Positions 1 to 7,153 of a DNA stretch of 22,979 nt are shown here, in pieces. The notes beneath the pieces are model-generated. The model did no database searches and was not told where the DNA came from. It worked only from the letters and a program-made list of their open reading frames with translations. Position numbers and translations under genes: made by a program. How positions within the stretch are numbered: position 1 is the stretch's first letter; every line of letters starts with the position of its first letter. The DNA comes from JAEKLB01 sp050249235 (GTDB lineage: Bacteria; Actinomycetota; Acidimicrobiia; Acidimicrobiales; CADCSY01), in contig JBFWQW010000040.1 of assembly GCA_050249235.1 (NCBI GenBank), positions 1-22,979 of the forward strand, written 5' to 3'.

Positions 1-323
1 TCGACGCCGACGCCCGACCCGACCTGCAGTGGTGGGGCACCGAGACCCGCCGCCGGGGCAAGAAGCTCCTCCTCCCCGAGACCGGGCTGTGGCGGGCCCC
101 GTGGCCCGACGCCCCGTCGAACGCCGGACGGCTGGGCCGGGGCGGCAACGACAACCCGGCCTGGTACCCGCTACTCGTCGACGAGCTCCGCAACTGGGTC
201 GACGTCCTGGCCCTGTGGTCCATCTTCGAACACGACCCCGACACCCACCACTCCCTGCACTGGTTCCCCAACGCCGACGCCGCCTTCAAAGCCATGCTCG
301 CCGCCAACCCCAGCACCCCCTGA
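1..323 (+). CDS. Hypothetical protein, C-terminal part (5' end outside window)
   Basis: The frame beginning at base 3 is open from the window edge to TGA at 321-323 and has the strong third-position G/C bias of the real genes here. About 106 residues are visible. They are rich in tryptophan (a WWGTETRRRGKK stretch near the start, then GLWRAPWPDAP, NPAWYPLLVDELRNWVDV, and HHSLHWFPNADAAFKAML near the end) and carry no signal peptide or membrane segment. I do not recognise the family. The only context is the window edge upstream and two hairpins just downstream that could end the transcript. Overlapping frames on both strands are long but low-complexity and Arg/Pro-rich, so this frame is preferred. 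No function can be assigned. Confidence 0.55.
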   Translation, partial: DADARPDLQWWGTETRRRGKKLLLPETGLWRAPWPDAPSNAGRLGRGGNDNPAWYPLLVDELRNWVDVLALWSIFEHDPDTHHSLHWFPNADAAFKAMLAANPSTP

Positions 324-355
324 GAGTCCGCGCGGATCGATCACGTCCGTTCTGG

Positions 356-380
356 TTCTCGGCTCCTTCGGCGCCGAGAA
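356..380. terminator. Inverted repeat downstream of the unknown + strand gene
   Basis: TTCTCGGC (356-363) pairs perfectly with GCCGAGAA (373-380) around a 9-nt loop, 33 bp after the stop at 323. A second stem follows at 401-417. There is no T tract, so factor-independent termination is uncertain. Confidence 0.4.
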
Positions 381-400
381 GGCGCTGCGTTCTCCGCTCT

Positions 401-417
401 CGGCGCCTCCGGCGCCG
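401..417. terminator. Second short hairpin in tandem with the 356-380 stem
   Basis: CGGCGCC (401-407), loop TCC, GGCGCCG (411-417) is a perfect 7-bp stem. The segment 398-419 is also an imperfect direct copy of 357-378 (18 of 22 bases match by eye). The two stems therefore look like duplicated elements between the + strand gene ending at 323 and the - strand gene ending at 495. They may act as a bidirectional terminator. Confidence 0.35.
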
Positions 418-494
418 GGCCGCTCGGGCCACGGGTGCGACTGACGGCGCACCCTCTGAACGCGACCCGGCTCGAGCGCCGCGCCGTGCCGCCC

Positions 495-2591
495 TCAGCC
501 CCCGGTCACGACCACCCTGGCCGCGGCCAGGTTGGGGATGCGGCGATCAGGAACGCCGGCCGGCCCGTCGCGGTGGGAGTGGACCAGCGCCGTCACGAAC
601 CAGGTGCCGGGACCGTCGAACGCGTGGGTGGTCGCCAGGGTCACCTCGGCGGTCGAGCCGTCGACCTCGGGGTGCACGAACGGGAAGGTGCCCGAGCCGT
701 CGAAGTCCCAGGCCACCGACACGATGGTGCCGGCGCCGGGCGGTGTCTCGGCGTGGACCTCGAGGGTCACCTGCTCCCCCACCTTCACGTCGGCCCTCGA
801 CCCGCCGTTCGCCGTCACCGTGACGACCGGCTGGATGCCGCCCCGCTCGGCGGCGGTGCCCGGCAGGGTGACGAGGCCGTCGGCGTAGCTGAAGTCGGTT
901 GGCGCCGGCTCGACGCCTCGCTCGACCCAGTCGGCCAGGTCGACCAGGCACTGCTCGATCACGGGCCGGTAGTCGATGAGCCAGGTGTTCGACTTGCGGC
1001 CGGGGAACGACGGCACGAACTCGGCCGGGACGTGCTCGGCGTTCTCCGTCCACCGCAGCCGGAAGTTGTCGGCGAGGCCCTGAGGCCCCTGGGCCCGGAG
1101 CACGGCGTTGCGGTAGGCGATGCCCTGCGGCGGCCAGAGGGACGCGTCGTGGGTGTGGTGCACCCACATGAGCTTCCCCTCGTACCGCCCCGAGTAGGGG
1201 ACGCCCATGAACGGGGAGGCCGTCGGGATCTCGTGCTGGACGTGGACGTCGTTGCCGTCCACCCGCAGGAACTGCCACTCCTCGAAGTCGAGGACGTGGT
1301 GGCGGTACGAGTAGCACCAGGCCAGGAAGGAGCGGTTGTCGAGCTCCACCTCGTCGCCCACCGCCACGTCCGTGAACCGCTCGTTGCTGGCCTCGCCGGC
1401 CCCGTCGCAGAGCAGCACCCCGCCGGCGAAGTACATGGTGAACAGCTGGCGCCCGGCCGCCTTGCCCGTCGTCAGCCGCACGCCCATCCCGAGGACGTAG
1501 CCGTCGACCTCGCCGACCTCGATGGCGATGGGGAGGTCGAGGCCCCGGGTCCCGGCCAGCATCACGGCACTCGGCCGGAGGCGCTGGTACTTGGGCGTCC
1601 GGAAGGCCGGGTCCTCCATGAAGTCGCGGGCGGTGAGCACCCTGGTGACCGTGGCGGTGGTGTGCACGAGGTCGCGGCGCACCTGCTCGGGCGAGTCGTG
1701 GCCCACGTAGCCGGGTTGGGTCCAGAACGCCTCGAAGTAGTCGGGGTAGTCGTGGCGCAGGCGGTCGGCCATCGAACACCACAGCCAGATCGTCCCCGAC
1801 GGCTGGCCGATCACCCATTCGTCGCCGCGGGGGTAGCCCAGCCGGTAGAGGTTGGCCAGCTCCTCCCGCTGGTGGAAGTCGAGTCCCTCGAAGGGGTTGC
1901 CAGACCCGCCGGGCTGCATGGCGTCGACGACGTCGGCGAGCTTGTCGCCGAGGAGGCGCTGGACGTTGAACATGCAGGCGAAGTTGCCGCCCTGGGTGCG
2001 CAGCAGGCTGAAGTCGCCGTGCTCGGCGACGTTGGCGTCGCCCATGAACGGCAGCGCCCCGTCCCAGACGCCGGGCGCGTACTGGAGGCAGAGCGGCGAG
2101 CGCCGGGCGCCGCCGCTGCCGCCCCAGACGTAGGAGTGGTGCGGCGGCTCGCCGTACACCTGGGCCGCCACCTGCTTGGAGAGCCGGGCCGCCTCGGCCG
2201 CGGCCCGGAAGCCGTAGATCGTGGGGTCCTCGCCCGCCTTCGGGTCGAAGACGTCGCCGATGTGGCCCATGTTCGACTCGACCATGTAGCCGCCGAGCCG
2301 AACGATCATGGGAAGGCCGCCGAGCAGGTTGCCGTGCTCGTTCCCGAACGAGTCCTCGTGGCCGGCGTTGGCCCCCTCCAGGGGCTGGTACATCCGTCCC
2401 TCGTAGCTGGCCGACGGCGGGAAGTAGAAGGTGAACCGGGTGTCGGTTCCCTCGAAGCCGCCGTGCACGTGGCGGTGCGGCGAAGGCGTCTCCCGCCACT
2501 CGTCGACATCGACGTAGGGCGCACCGAAGAAGTCGTCGGTGACGCTGCAGGCGGTCAGGTCGAGGGTGGCGGCCATGACGTCGTCGGTCAT
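495..2591 (-). CDS. Alpha/beta-hydrolase-like protein with C-terminal PKD-like domain
   Basis: A 698-residue protein of unknown substrate. A nucleophile-elbow sequence GGSGGARR places a candidate Ser at 159. Candidate Asp 482 (HTHDASLWPP) and His 520 (TENAEHVP) complete a plausible Ser-Asp-His triad, with a roughly 170-residue beta-rich insertion (about 345-475) before the Asp. Residues about 586-697 form a PKD-like beta-sandwich, recognised by VAWDFDGSGTF followed by HAFDGPGTWFVTALV. PKD domains are usually extracellular, yet neither this start nor the upstream in-frame TTG at 2657 gives a signal peptide. ATG at 2591 (MTDDVMAATL) is chosen over the TTG; neither has a strong Shine-Dalgarno. 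It lies 84 bp downstream of the alpha/beta-barrel gene on the same strand, so the two probably share a transcript. Fold assignment is by motif only. Confidence 0.75.
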   Translation of the reverse strand: MTDDVMAATLDLTACSVTDDFFGAPYVDVDEWRETPSPHRHVHGGFEGTDTRFTFYFPPSASYEGRMYQPLEGANAGHEDSFGNEHGNLLGGLPMIVRLGGYMVESNMGHIGDVFDPKAGEDPTIYGFRAAAEAARLSKQVAAQVYGEPPHHSYVWGGSGGARRSPLCLQYAPGVWDGALPFMGDANVAEHGDFSLLRTQGGNFACMFNVQRLLGDKLADVVDAMQPGGSGNPFEGLDFHQREELANLYRLGYPRGDEWVIGQPSGTIWLWCSMADRLRHDYPDYFEAFWTQPGYVGHDSPEQVRRDLVHTTATVTRVLTARDFMEDPAFRTPKYQRLRPSAVMLAGTRGLDLPIAIEVGEVDGYVLGMGVRLTTGKAAGRQLFTMYFAGGVLLCDGAGEASNERFTDVAVGDEVELDNRSFLAWCYSYRHHVLDFEEWQFLRVDGNDVHVQHEIPTASPFMGVPYSGRYEGKLMWVHHTHDASLWPPQGIAYRNAVLRAQGPQGLADNFRLRWTENAEHVPAEFVPSFPGRKSNTWLIDYRPVIEQCLVDLADWVERGVEPAPTDFSYADGLVTLPGTAAERGGIQPVVTVTANGGSRADVKVGEQVTLEVHAETPPGAGTIVSVAWDFDGSGTFPFVHPEVDGSTAEVTLATTHAFDGPGTWFVTALVHSHRDGPAGVPDRRIPNLAAARVVVTGG

Positions 2592-2675
2592 GTCAACACT
2601 GTTGCAGAGCTGCCGGCTGCACCGCTCCTGCGCCTGCGCGGATCCTGGAGCCCGCAACGGTGGCGCCCACCGGGG

Positions 2676-3431
2676 TCAGAACTCGAAGTCGTACTCGAAC
2701 GGGACGATGCGGTCGTAGGGCAGGAAGGCGAGCGGCTCGTAGGCGCCGCCGTGGGCGGGAAAGCGGCCGATGGCCCGGGTGTAGCGCTTCGACTCCTCGA
2801 TGCGGCCCATGACCTCGATGGGCGGCTCGTCGCAGAGGATCACGTGCAGGAGGCGGTCGTCGCCGCCGGGATCGCCGGGCACGGGGTCGAAGCGGAGGGC
2901 GGCGAACACGCCGGGGACGGTGAAGAGGTCGGGCAGGTGGGTGTCACGCCACCACGCCACCGCCGCGTCCCGGCGCTCGACCGAGGGCGCCCGCCCGTAG
3001 GCGAAGATCACGCCCCGGTGGTTGAGGTGCGGGATGGCCGGCGGGGCCACCAGCACGCCGGGCCGGGCCGTGCCCTCGGCGAGCCACCACCGGCCCCCGC
3101 CCAGCGCACGGCCGTCCTTCCAGTAGCGGCCCTGCCGAACGATGCGGTGGTCCATCACCCGCCAGAGCTCCCGGGCCTCGTCGCTCGTGAAGTCGAGCGG
3201 CCCGCCGTGGAAGTAGATCGTGGCGTAGGGAGCGAAGTTCCCGAAGTCCTCGTCGGCCAGCGCACCGGGCGCCTCCCGGTGGGCCCGGGTGGCGACGTAG
3301 CGGCGCCCCATGACGACGTCGTCCTTCGAGACGTGCTCGGGCATGTGGTCGAGGTCGTACCAGCGGTTGTACTCCTGGGTGAGCTCGGCCGGGATCTCCA
3401 GGAAGGTCAGGGCGATGGCGTTGATGTCCAC
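2676..3431 (-). CDS. Dimeric alpha/beta-barrel (EthD-like) protein, two-repeat
   Basis: A 251-residue protein starting at GTG 3431. The N-terminus MDINAIALTFLEIP followed by NRWYDLDHMPEH (residues 22-33) matches the conserved N-x-W-Y-D-x-x-H-x-P motif of dimeric alpha/beta-barrel proteins. A second copy of the pattern, WWRDTHLPDLFTVPGVFAALRF, starts near residue 159, so the protein probably contains two ferredoxin-like repeats in one chain. Such proteins act as small oxygenases, isomerases or accessory proteins in catabolic clusters. The substrate is unknown. It is the first gene of a likely two-gene - strand unit with the hydrolase downstream, and it is divergent from the LLM oxidoreductase across 115 bp. 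No strong Shine-Dalgarno is visible. Confidence 0.75.
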   Translation of the reverse strand: MDINAIALTFLEIPAELTQEYNRWYDLDHMPEHVSKDDVVMGRRYVATRAHREAPGALADEDFGNFAPYATIYFHGGPLDFTSDEARELWRVMDHRIVRQGRYWKDGRALGGGRWWLAEGTARPGVLVAPPAIPHLNHRGVIFAYGRAPSVERRDAAVAWWRDTHLPDLFTVPGVFAALRFDPVPGDPGGDDRLLHVILCDEPPIEVMGRIEESKRYTRAIGRFPAHGGAYEPLAFLPYDRIVPFEYDFEF

Positions 3432-3546
3432 GGGCCGAACCCTACGACGGCGGGGCGGGCGCCCGCCCGGGCCGACACCGCGCCGCCCGGGCCGGCGGCG
3501 GCGCCGTCCAGCCGGCCGCGGCCCCGGGCCGACCTACGGTGGCGCC
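3432..3546. promoter_or_regulatory. Divergent intergenic region between barrel protein and LLM oxidoreductase
   Basis: A 115-bp gap between two divergent starts must hold both promoters. It is almost entirely G/C (runs of CGGGCGGGCGCCCGCCCGGG type) and I cannot identify convincing -35/-10 boxes. The role follows from geometry only. Confidence 0.35.
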
Positions 3547-4410
3547 ATGAAGTTCGGTCTCCCTCTCTTCGGCGTCAGCCCCCGCTACTACGCCGACATC
3601 GCCAAGGTCGCCGAGGACAACGGCTTCGAGTCCGTGTGGATGCCGGAGCACCTCGTCTTCCCGGAGGAGATGCCCAGCACCTACCTCTACACCGACTCGG
3701 GCCAGCCCCCCGTCAACCCCGACACCCCGCTGTTCGACGTCTGGGTGTCCCTGTCGAACATCGCCCACGCCACCTCCACCATCCGGCTGGCGACCAACGT
3801 GTACGTCCTGCCGCTTCGCCATCCGATCGAGGTGGCCCGCTCGGTGGTGACGCTCGACCGGCTCTCGAACGGGCGGGTCACGCTGGGCATCGGCGTGGGC
3901 TGGCTGGAGGACGAGTTCACCGCCGTGGGCCGCAGCTTCCACGACCGGGGCAAGCGCACCGACGTGATGATCCCCCTCATGCGGCGCTTCTGGACCGAGG
4001 ACGTGATCGAGCACCACGACGAGCACTTCGACATCCCGCCGATCAAGTTCCAGCCCAAGCCCCGCTTCGGCACCATCCCGATCGAGGTGGGCGGCATCAG
4101 CAAGCCGGCGCTGCGCCGGGCCGGCCGGCTGGGCGACGGGTGGATCGAGATCGGCTCGCCGACCCTCGAGTCGGCGGTCGAGAAGCTCGACGTCATCCGG
4201 GCCCACCGCGAGGAGGCCGGCCGCCAGGACCTGCCCTTCGAGGTCACGCTGGGCGGCAACTTCGGCCGTGACGTCGAGGGCATCCGCCGCTGCGAGGAGG
4301 CCGGGGCAACCCGGATCGTGGTCGCCCCCATGGTGCGGGAGCGGATCACCCCCGAGGTGGTGGGCGACTTCACCAAGCGCTTCGCCGACGAGGTCATCGC
4401 CAAGCTCTGA
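3547..4410 (+). CDS. LLM-class (F420-dependent type) oxidoreductase
   Basis: A 287-residue luciferase-like flavin/F420 oxidoreductase with a TIM-barrel fold, predicted cytoplasmic. Family hallmarks: N-terminus MKFGLPLFGVSPRYYADIA, then GFESVWMPEHLVFP, HATSTIRLATNVYVLPLRHP, the segment VTLDRLSNGRVTLGIGVGW with EFTAVG, and KPRFGTIPIEVGG. Members usually use reduced F420, sometimes FMN, to reduce or oxidise carbonyl or C=C groups; the substrate cannot be told. The start at ATG 3547 matches the family N-terminus; the open frame extends further upstream but that stretch is not protein-like. It is divergent from the alpha/beta-barrel gene and convergent with the amidohydrolase, from which a strong hairpin separates it. 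Confidence 0.9.
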   Translation: MKFGLPLFGVSPRYYADIAKVAEDNGFESVWMPEHLVFPEEMPSTYLYTDSGQPPVNPDTPLFDVWVSLSNIAHATSTIRLATNVYVLPLRHPIEVARSVVTLDRLSNGRVTLGIGVGWLEDEFTAVGRSFHDRGKRTDVMIPLMRRFWTEDVIEHHDEHFDIPPIKFQPKPRFGTIPIEVGGISKPALRRAGRLGDGWIEIGSPTLESAVEKLDVIRAHREEAGRQDLPFEVTLGGNFGRDVEGIRRCEEAGATRIVVAPMVRERITPEVVGDFTKRFADEVIAKL

Positions 4411-4437
4411 CCCCGACGCCGGGCCGAAAACGAGGAA

Positions 4438-4469
4438 GGGCGGCAGCGACCCGAAGGCCGCTGCCGCCC
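4438..4469. terminator. Bidirectional terminator hairpin
   Basis: GGGCGGCAGCG (4438-4448) and CGCTGCCGCCC (4459-4469) form a perfect 11-bp stem with a 10-nt loop. It lies between the LLM gene ending at 4410 and the convergent amidohydrolase ending at 4488. No T tract follows on either strand. Confidence 0.7.
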
Positions 4470-4487
4470 ACCCGAAGGCGGTCGCCG

Positions 4488-5618
4488 CTACTGGCGCGGG
4501 AAGTTGTAGACGCGCCGGGCGTTGTCCTCGGCGATCTTGCGGGCCTGGGCGTCGGACACGTTTGCCAGCGACTTCTCGAGCATCTCCCGGGCGTGCGGGA
4601 AGTTCGAGTCCGAGTGCGGGTAGTCGCTCTCGAACATGATGTTGTTCTCGCCGATGAGGTCGATGTTGGCGATCCCGGCATCGTCGTAGATGAAGCAGCC
4701 GAAGATGTTGTTGCGGAAGATCTCCGACGGGCGGGAGGCGTCGGCCATCCCCGTGTAGAAGCGGTGCCGCTCCCACGTGTAGTCGGTGCGCTCGAGGATG
4801 TAGGGCATCCAGCCGATGCCCCCCTCGGAGAGGGCCACCTTCAGCTTCGGGAACCGCTCGAAGACCCGCGAGTTCACGAGGTCGACCGTGCACATCTGGG
4901 AGTTGAGGCCGAACAGGGCGATGGCGGCGGTGAACGGCGCGCCGGGCGCGACCGCCGGGGCGCCGCCCGAGCCGAAGTGGAGGCTCAGGGCCATGCCGCT
5001 CTCCTCGCAGATGGCGAGGAACGGGTCCCAGTGGTCGGTGTGGAACGACGGGAGGCCGAGGGCGTGGGGGGCCTCGGTGAAGGTGACGCCCTTGGCGCCC
5101 TTGGCCGCCACCCGGGCGGCCTCCTTGGCGGTGGCGTCGATGTCCCAGAAGGGCATGAGCACGAGCGGGATCTGGCGACCCGGCATCGACGCGCACCACT
5201 CGTCGATCATCCAGTCGTTGTAGGCCGAGACGCAGGCCTCGGCGAGGTCCTTGTCGGTGGCCCGGAAGAACGTGCCCCCGGCGAAGCCGCAGAAGCTCGG
5301 GAAGCAGAGCTGGGCGTGGATGCCGTCGAGGTCCATGTCCTCGATGCGGGCCTTGGGGTCGTAGCAGCCCTTGCGCATGTCCTCGTAGCGGACCGGGTCG
5401 AGGCCGTACTCCTCGCGGGGCTTGCCGGCCACGGCGTTGAGCCCGCCGTTGAAGTAGGGGTTGCCCTCGAACCACCACACGTCGCGACCCTCGTCGTCGC
5501 GGACGTTCTTCGGACCGGCTTCCTTGAACTTCGCCGGCAGACGGTCCTGCCAGACGTTGGGGTGCTCGATGACATGGTCGTCGACGGACACGACCTGGAC
5601 GTCAGGCTGCAGAGGCAT
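4488..5618 (-). CDS. Amidohydrolase-2 family (ACMSD/LigW-like) metal-dependent hydrolase or decarboxylase
   Basis: A 376-residue protein of the amidohydrolase-2 superfamily (metal-dependent TIM barrel that includes aminocarboxymuconate semialdehyde decarboxylase). Visible signatures: VVSVDDHVIEHPNVWQDR at the N-terminus (the first metal-site motif, in the DDH form common in actinobacteria), ALSLHFGSGG in the middle (metal His), and NIMFESDYPHSDSNFPHA near the C-terminus (metal Asp in SDYPH). Known relatives decarboxylate or hydrolyse aromatic or cyclic acids; the substrate here is unknown. Start ATG at 5618 fits the family length, though no good Shine-Dalgarno precedes it. It converges with the LLM oxidoreductase; such pairs are common in actinobacterial catabolic regions. 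Confidence 0.88.
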   Translation of the reverse strand: MPLQPDVQVVSVDDHVIEHPNVWQDRLPAKFKEAGPKNVRDDEGRDVWWFEGNPYFNGGLNAVAGKPREEYGLDPVRYEDMRKGCYDPKARIEDMDLDGIHAQLCFPSFCGFAGGTFFRATDKDLAEACVSAYNDWMIDEWCASMPGRQIPLVLMPFWDIDATAKEAARVAAKGAKGVTFTEAPHALGLPSFHTDHWDPFLAICEESGMALSLHFGSGGAPAVAPGAPFTAAIALFGLNSQMCTVDLVNSRVFERFPKLKVALSEGGIGWMPYILERTDYTWERHRFYTGMADASRPSEIFRNNIFGCFIYDDAGIANIDLIGENNIMFESDYPHSDSNFPHAREMLEKSLANVSDAQARKIAEDNARRVYNFPRQ

Positions 5619-5715
5619 GCCGCGATGCTACGCACCCGTCGTCGCCGCGTCACAAGTCACCCCCGTCGGCAACGATGACGATGGGTGGACGCCCGAGTCC
5701 CGGTCGGACGGGGTG

Positions 5716-5742
5716 GCAGCGGGAGGAGGGACCTCCCGTTGC
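5716..5742 (-). terminator. Hairpin downstream of dCTP deaminase gene
   Basis: GCAGCGGGAGG (5716-5726) pairs with CCTCCCGTTGC (5732-5742) around a 5-nt loop, with one G-U pair in an 11-bp stem. It lies 46 bp past the end of the deaminase gene (5789) and before the amidohydrolase start (5618). It probably separates these two - strand genes into different transcripts. There is no T tract. Confidence 0.5.
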
Positions 5743-5788
5743 GCCCCGCCGCCCCGGTCGGGGTGGCCAGCGACGACGCCTGGGCCGG

Positions 5789-6979
5789 CTACGACACCTC
5801 GGCCAGGAGGCTGAGCTGGCCGTCGAAGGAGTGGTCGCGGGCGAAGTGCTTGCTCAGCATCCCCTCCTGGCCCTGGTAGTTCGACGACGTGTCCTGCCCG
5901 TAGAGGACGGTCGGGGCGGCGGTGACCTTCTCGAAGGCGAGCCGGCACACCGGCTGGTGCTGCTCGACGGCGAACGGCACGTCGTGGGCCCGCACCTCGA
6001 GGACCGCCCGGCTGCCCTTCACCCGCTTCGCCGGGTCGTGCCCGAAGCCGGGGTCGAAGAACCCGGCGTAGTGCGATCGCAGCTCGCCGGCCGACTCCGC
6101 GTAGGCGCTCATCTCGGCCGCGAAGTTGGGCGGGATCCGCACCGCCTCCTGGGAGATGAGGAGGTAGAACTCCTCGGGCTCGAGGATCACGCGGGGCGCG
6201 TCCTCCTCCCGGTAGACGAGCTCCCAGTAGTCGCGGGGCCGGTGCCCGCCGATGTGGGTGAGGTCGAGCACGCGGGAGTTCTTTCGCGCCCGGTAGCCGA
6301 CCACGCCGTCACGGTCGCCGCGGAGCGACAGGCTCAGGAAGAGGCCGTCGCCGAGCACCAGCTCCTTCTCCGGGATCTTCCGGCCCCGGCCGCCCCGGGT
6401 CGGGTCGACCACGAGCGGCCTGACCTCGTGCTCGGCCCGGAGGGCGTGGTCGTCGACGGCCGAGCTCCCCACCGAGAGGCGGAGCTGGTTGAGGCTCATG
6501 CCGGCCGCCACCCGGACGGTGAAGCTGCGGGACACCACCTCCAGGTAGAGGGGGCCCGAGTACCCCTCGGCCACCACGTCGAAGCTGTGGCTCCGGTCGG
6601 TGATCACCCGGGTGAAGATGTCGACCCGCCCGGTCGAGCTCTTGGGGTTGGTGCGGCCCCGCATGAAGGGCGGCAGGTCGAGCCGCTCCTGGAGCGGGAT
6701 GAGGTAGGGCCGCTCCGGCTCGAGGATGGCCCCGTCGGTGAGGTCGACCTCGTCGAGCAGGTAGTCCTTCAGCTTCGCCGACACCGTCTCGTGGTCGGAG
6801 AGGAAGCTGCAGCGGAGCTTGTAGGCGACCGCCCCGAGCCGCAGGTCGATGCTGGCCGGCTGGACGTTGAGCGACGGGATGGGCTTGGCCGCCCGCACCA
6901 TGCGCTCGTCGATGGCCCGCAGGAGCTGCTGGTGCGGGAGGACGCCGGCGAGGCCGGCCCAGGGGTCGGCATCGCTCAC
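5789..6979 (-). CDS. dcd: 2'-deoxycytidine 5'-triphosphate deaminase, tandem-domain type
   Basis: A 396-residue protein, about twice the usual Dcd length, built of two trimeric-dUTPase/Dcd-like domains. The N-terminal domain shows QPASIDLRLG (40-49), TNPKSSTGRVDIFTRV (110-125, the active-site Ser/Arg segment), LYLEVVSRSF with candidate catalytic Glu 147, and AGMSLNQLRL. The second domain (from about 225) has AAEMSAYAESAGELRSHYAGFFDPGF and VEQHQPVCRL. It deaminates dCTP to dUTP in thymidylate supply, and acts in the cytosol. GTG at 6979 is chosen because GGAGGA lies 5 nt upstream; the longer frame to 7063 adds only an Arg-rich tail. It follows zwf on the same strand after 174 bp and may have its own promoter. 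Confidence 0.85.
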   Translation of the reverse strand: MSDADPWAGLAGVLPHQQLLRAIDERMVRAAKPIPSLNVQPASIDLRLGAVAYKLRCSFLSDHETVSAKLKDYLLDEVDLTDGAILEPERPYLIPLQERLDLPPFMRGRTNPKSSTGRVDIFTRVITDRSHSFDVVAEGYSGPLYLEVVSRSFTVRVAAGMSLNQLRLSVGSSAVDDHALRAEHEVRPLVVDPTRGGRGRKIPEKELVLGDGLFLSLSLRGDRDGVVGYRARKNSRVLDLTHIGGHRPRDYWELVYREEDAPRVILEPEEFYLLISQEAVRIPPNFAAEMSAYAESAGELRSHYAGFFDPGFGHDPAKRVKGSRAVLEVRAHDVPFAVEQHQPVCRLAFEKVTAAPTVLYGQDTSSNYQGQEGMLSKHFARDHSFDGQLSLLAEVS

Positions 6980-6984
6980 GAGGG

Positions 6985-6990
6985 TCCTCC
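6985..6990 (-). promoter_or_regulatory. Ribosome binding site fixing the dcd start
   Basis: On the - strand GGAGGA ends 5 nt before GTG 6979. This decides against the longer open frame that starts at 7063. Confidence 0.75.
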
Positions 6991-7153
6991 GGCCGGCCCG
7001 GGCCGTCGGGCCCGGCCGTGCCCGGCGCGTCTCCGATCGGCCACGGCCAAACCATAGGACCACCCGGGACGGCCCGGTCCGGGGGCCCGGATCAGGGACG
7101 ACCGGTTGGCAGGGGACCGGCCGCCGGCGGGTGGGCGGTCACCGGGCCGGGGG

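Noticed and set aside
435..4271. Very long + strand open frame (over 1200 codons)
   Set aside because: It is antisense to the hydrolase and barrel genes and overlaps the LLM gene in another frame. Its translation is a Gly/Val/Arg/His-rich string without domains. Long antisense frames are expected at this GC content.
6998..7015. CCGGGCC-GTCG-GGCCCGG hairpin upstream of dcd
   Set aside because: A 7-bp stem made only of G/C in a region of about 85% GC is likely by chance, and it lies too close to the dcd start to end zwf cleanly. Not strong enough to call.
5675..7057. 460-codon + strand frame opposite dcd
   Set aside because: Low-complexity antisense translation; the - strand dCTP deaminase motifs and ribosome binding site are decisive.
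7041..7064. Possible -10 box (TATGGT on the - strand) for dcd
   Set aside because: No matching -35 element is visible at the right spacing.
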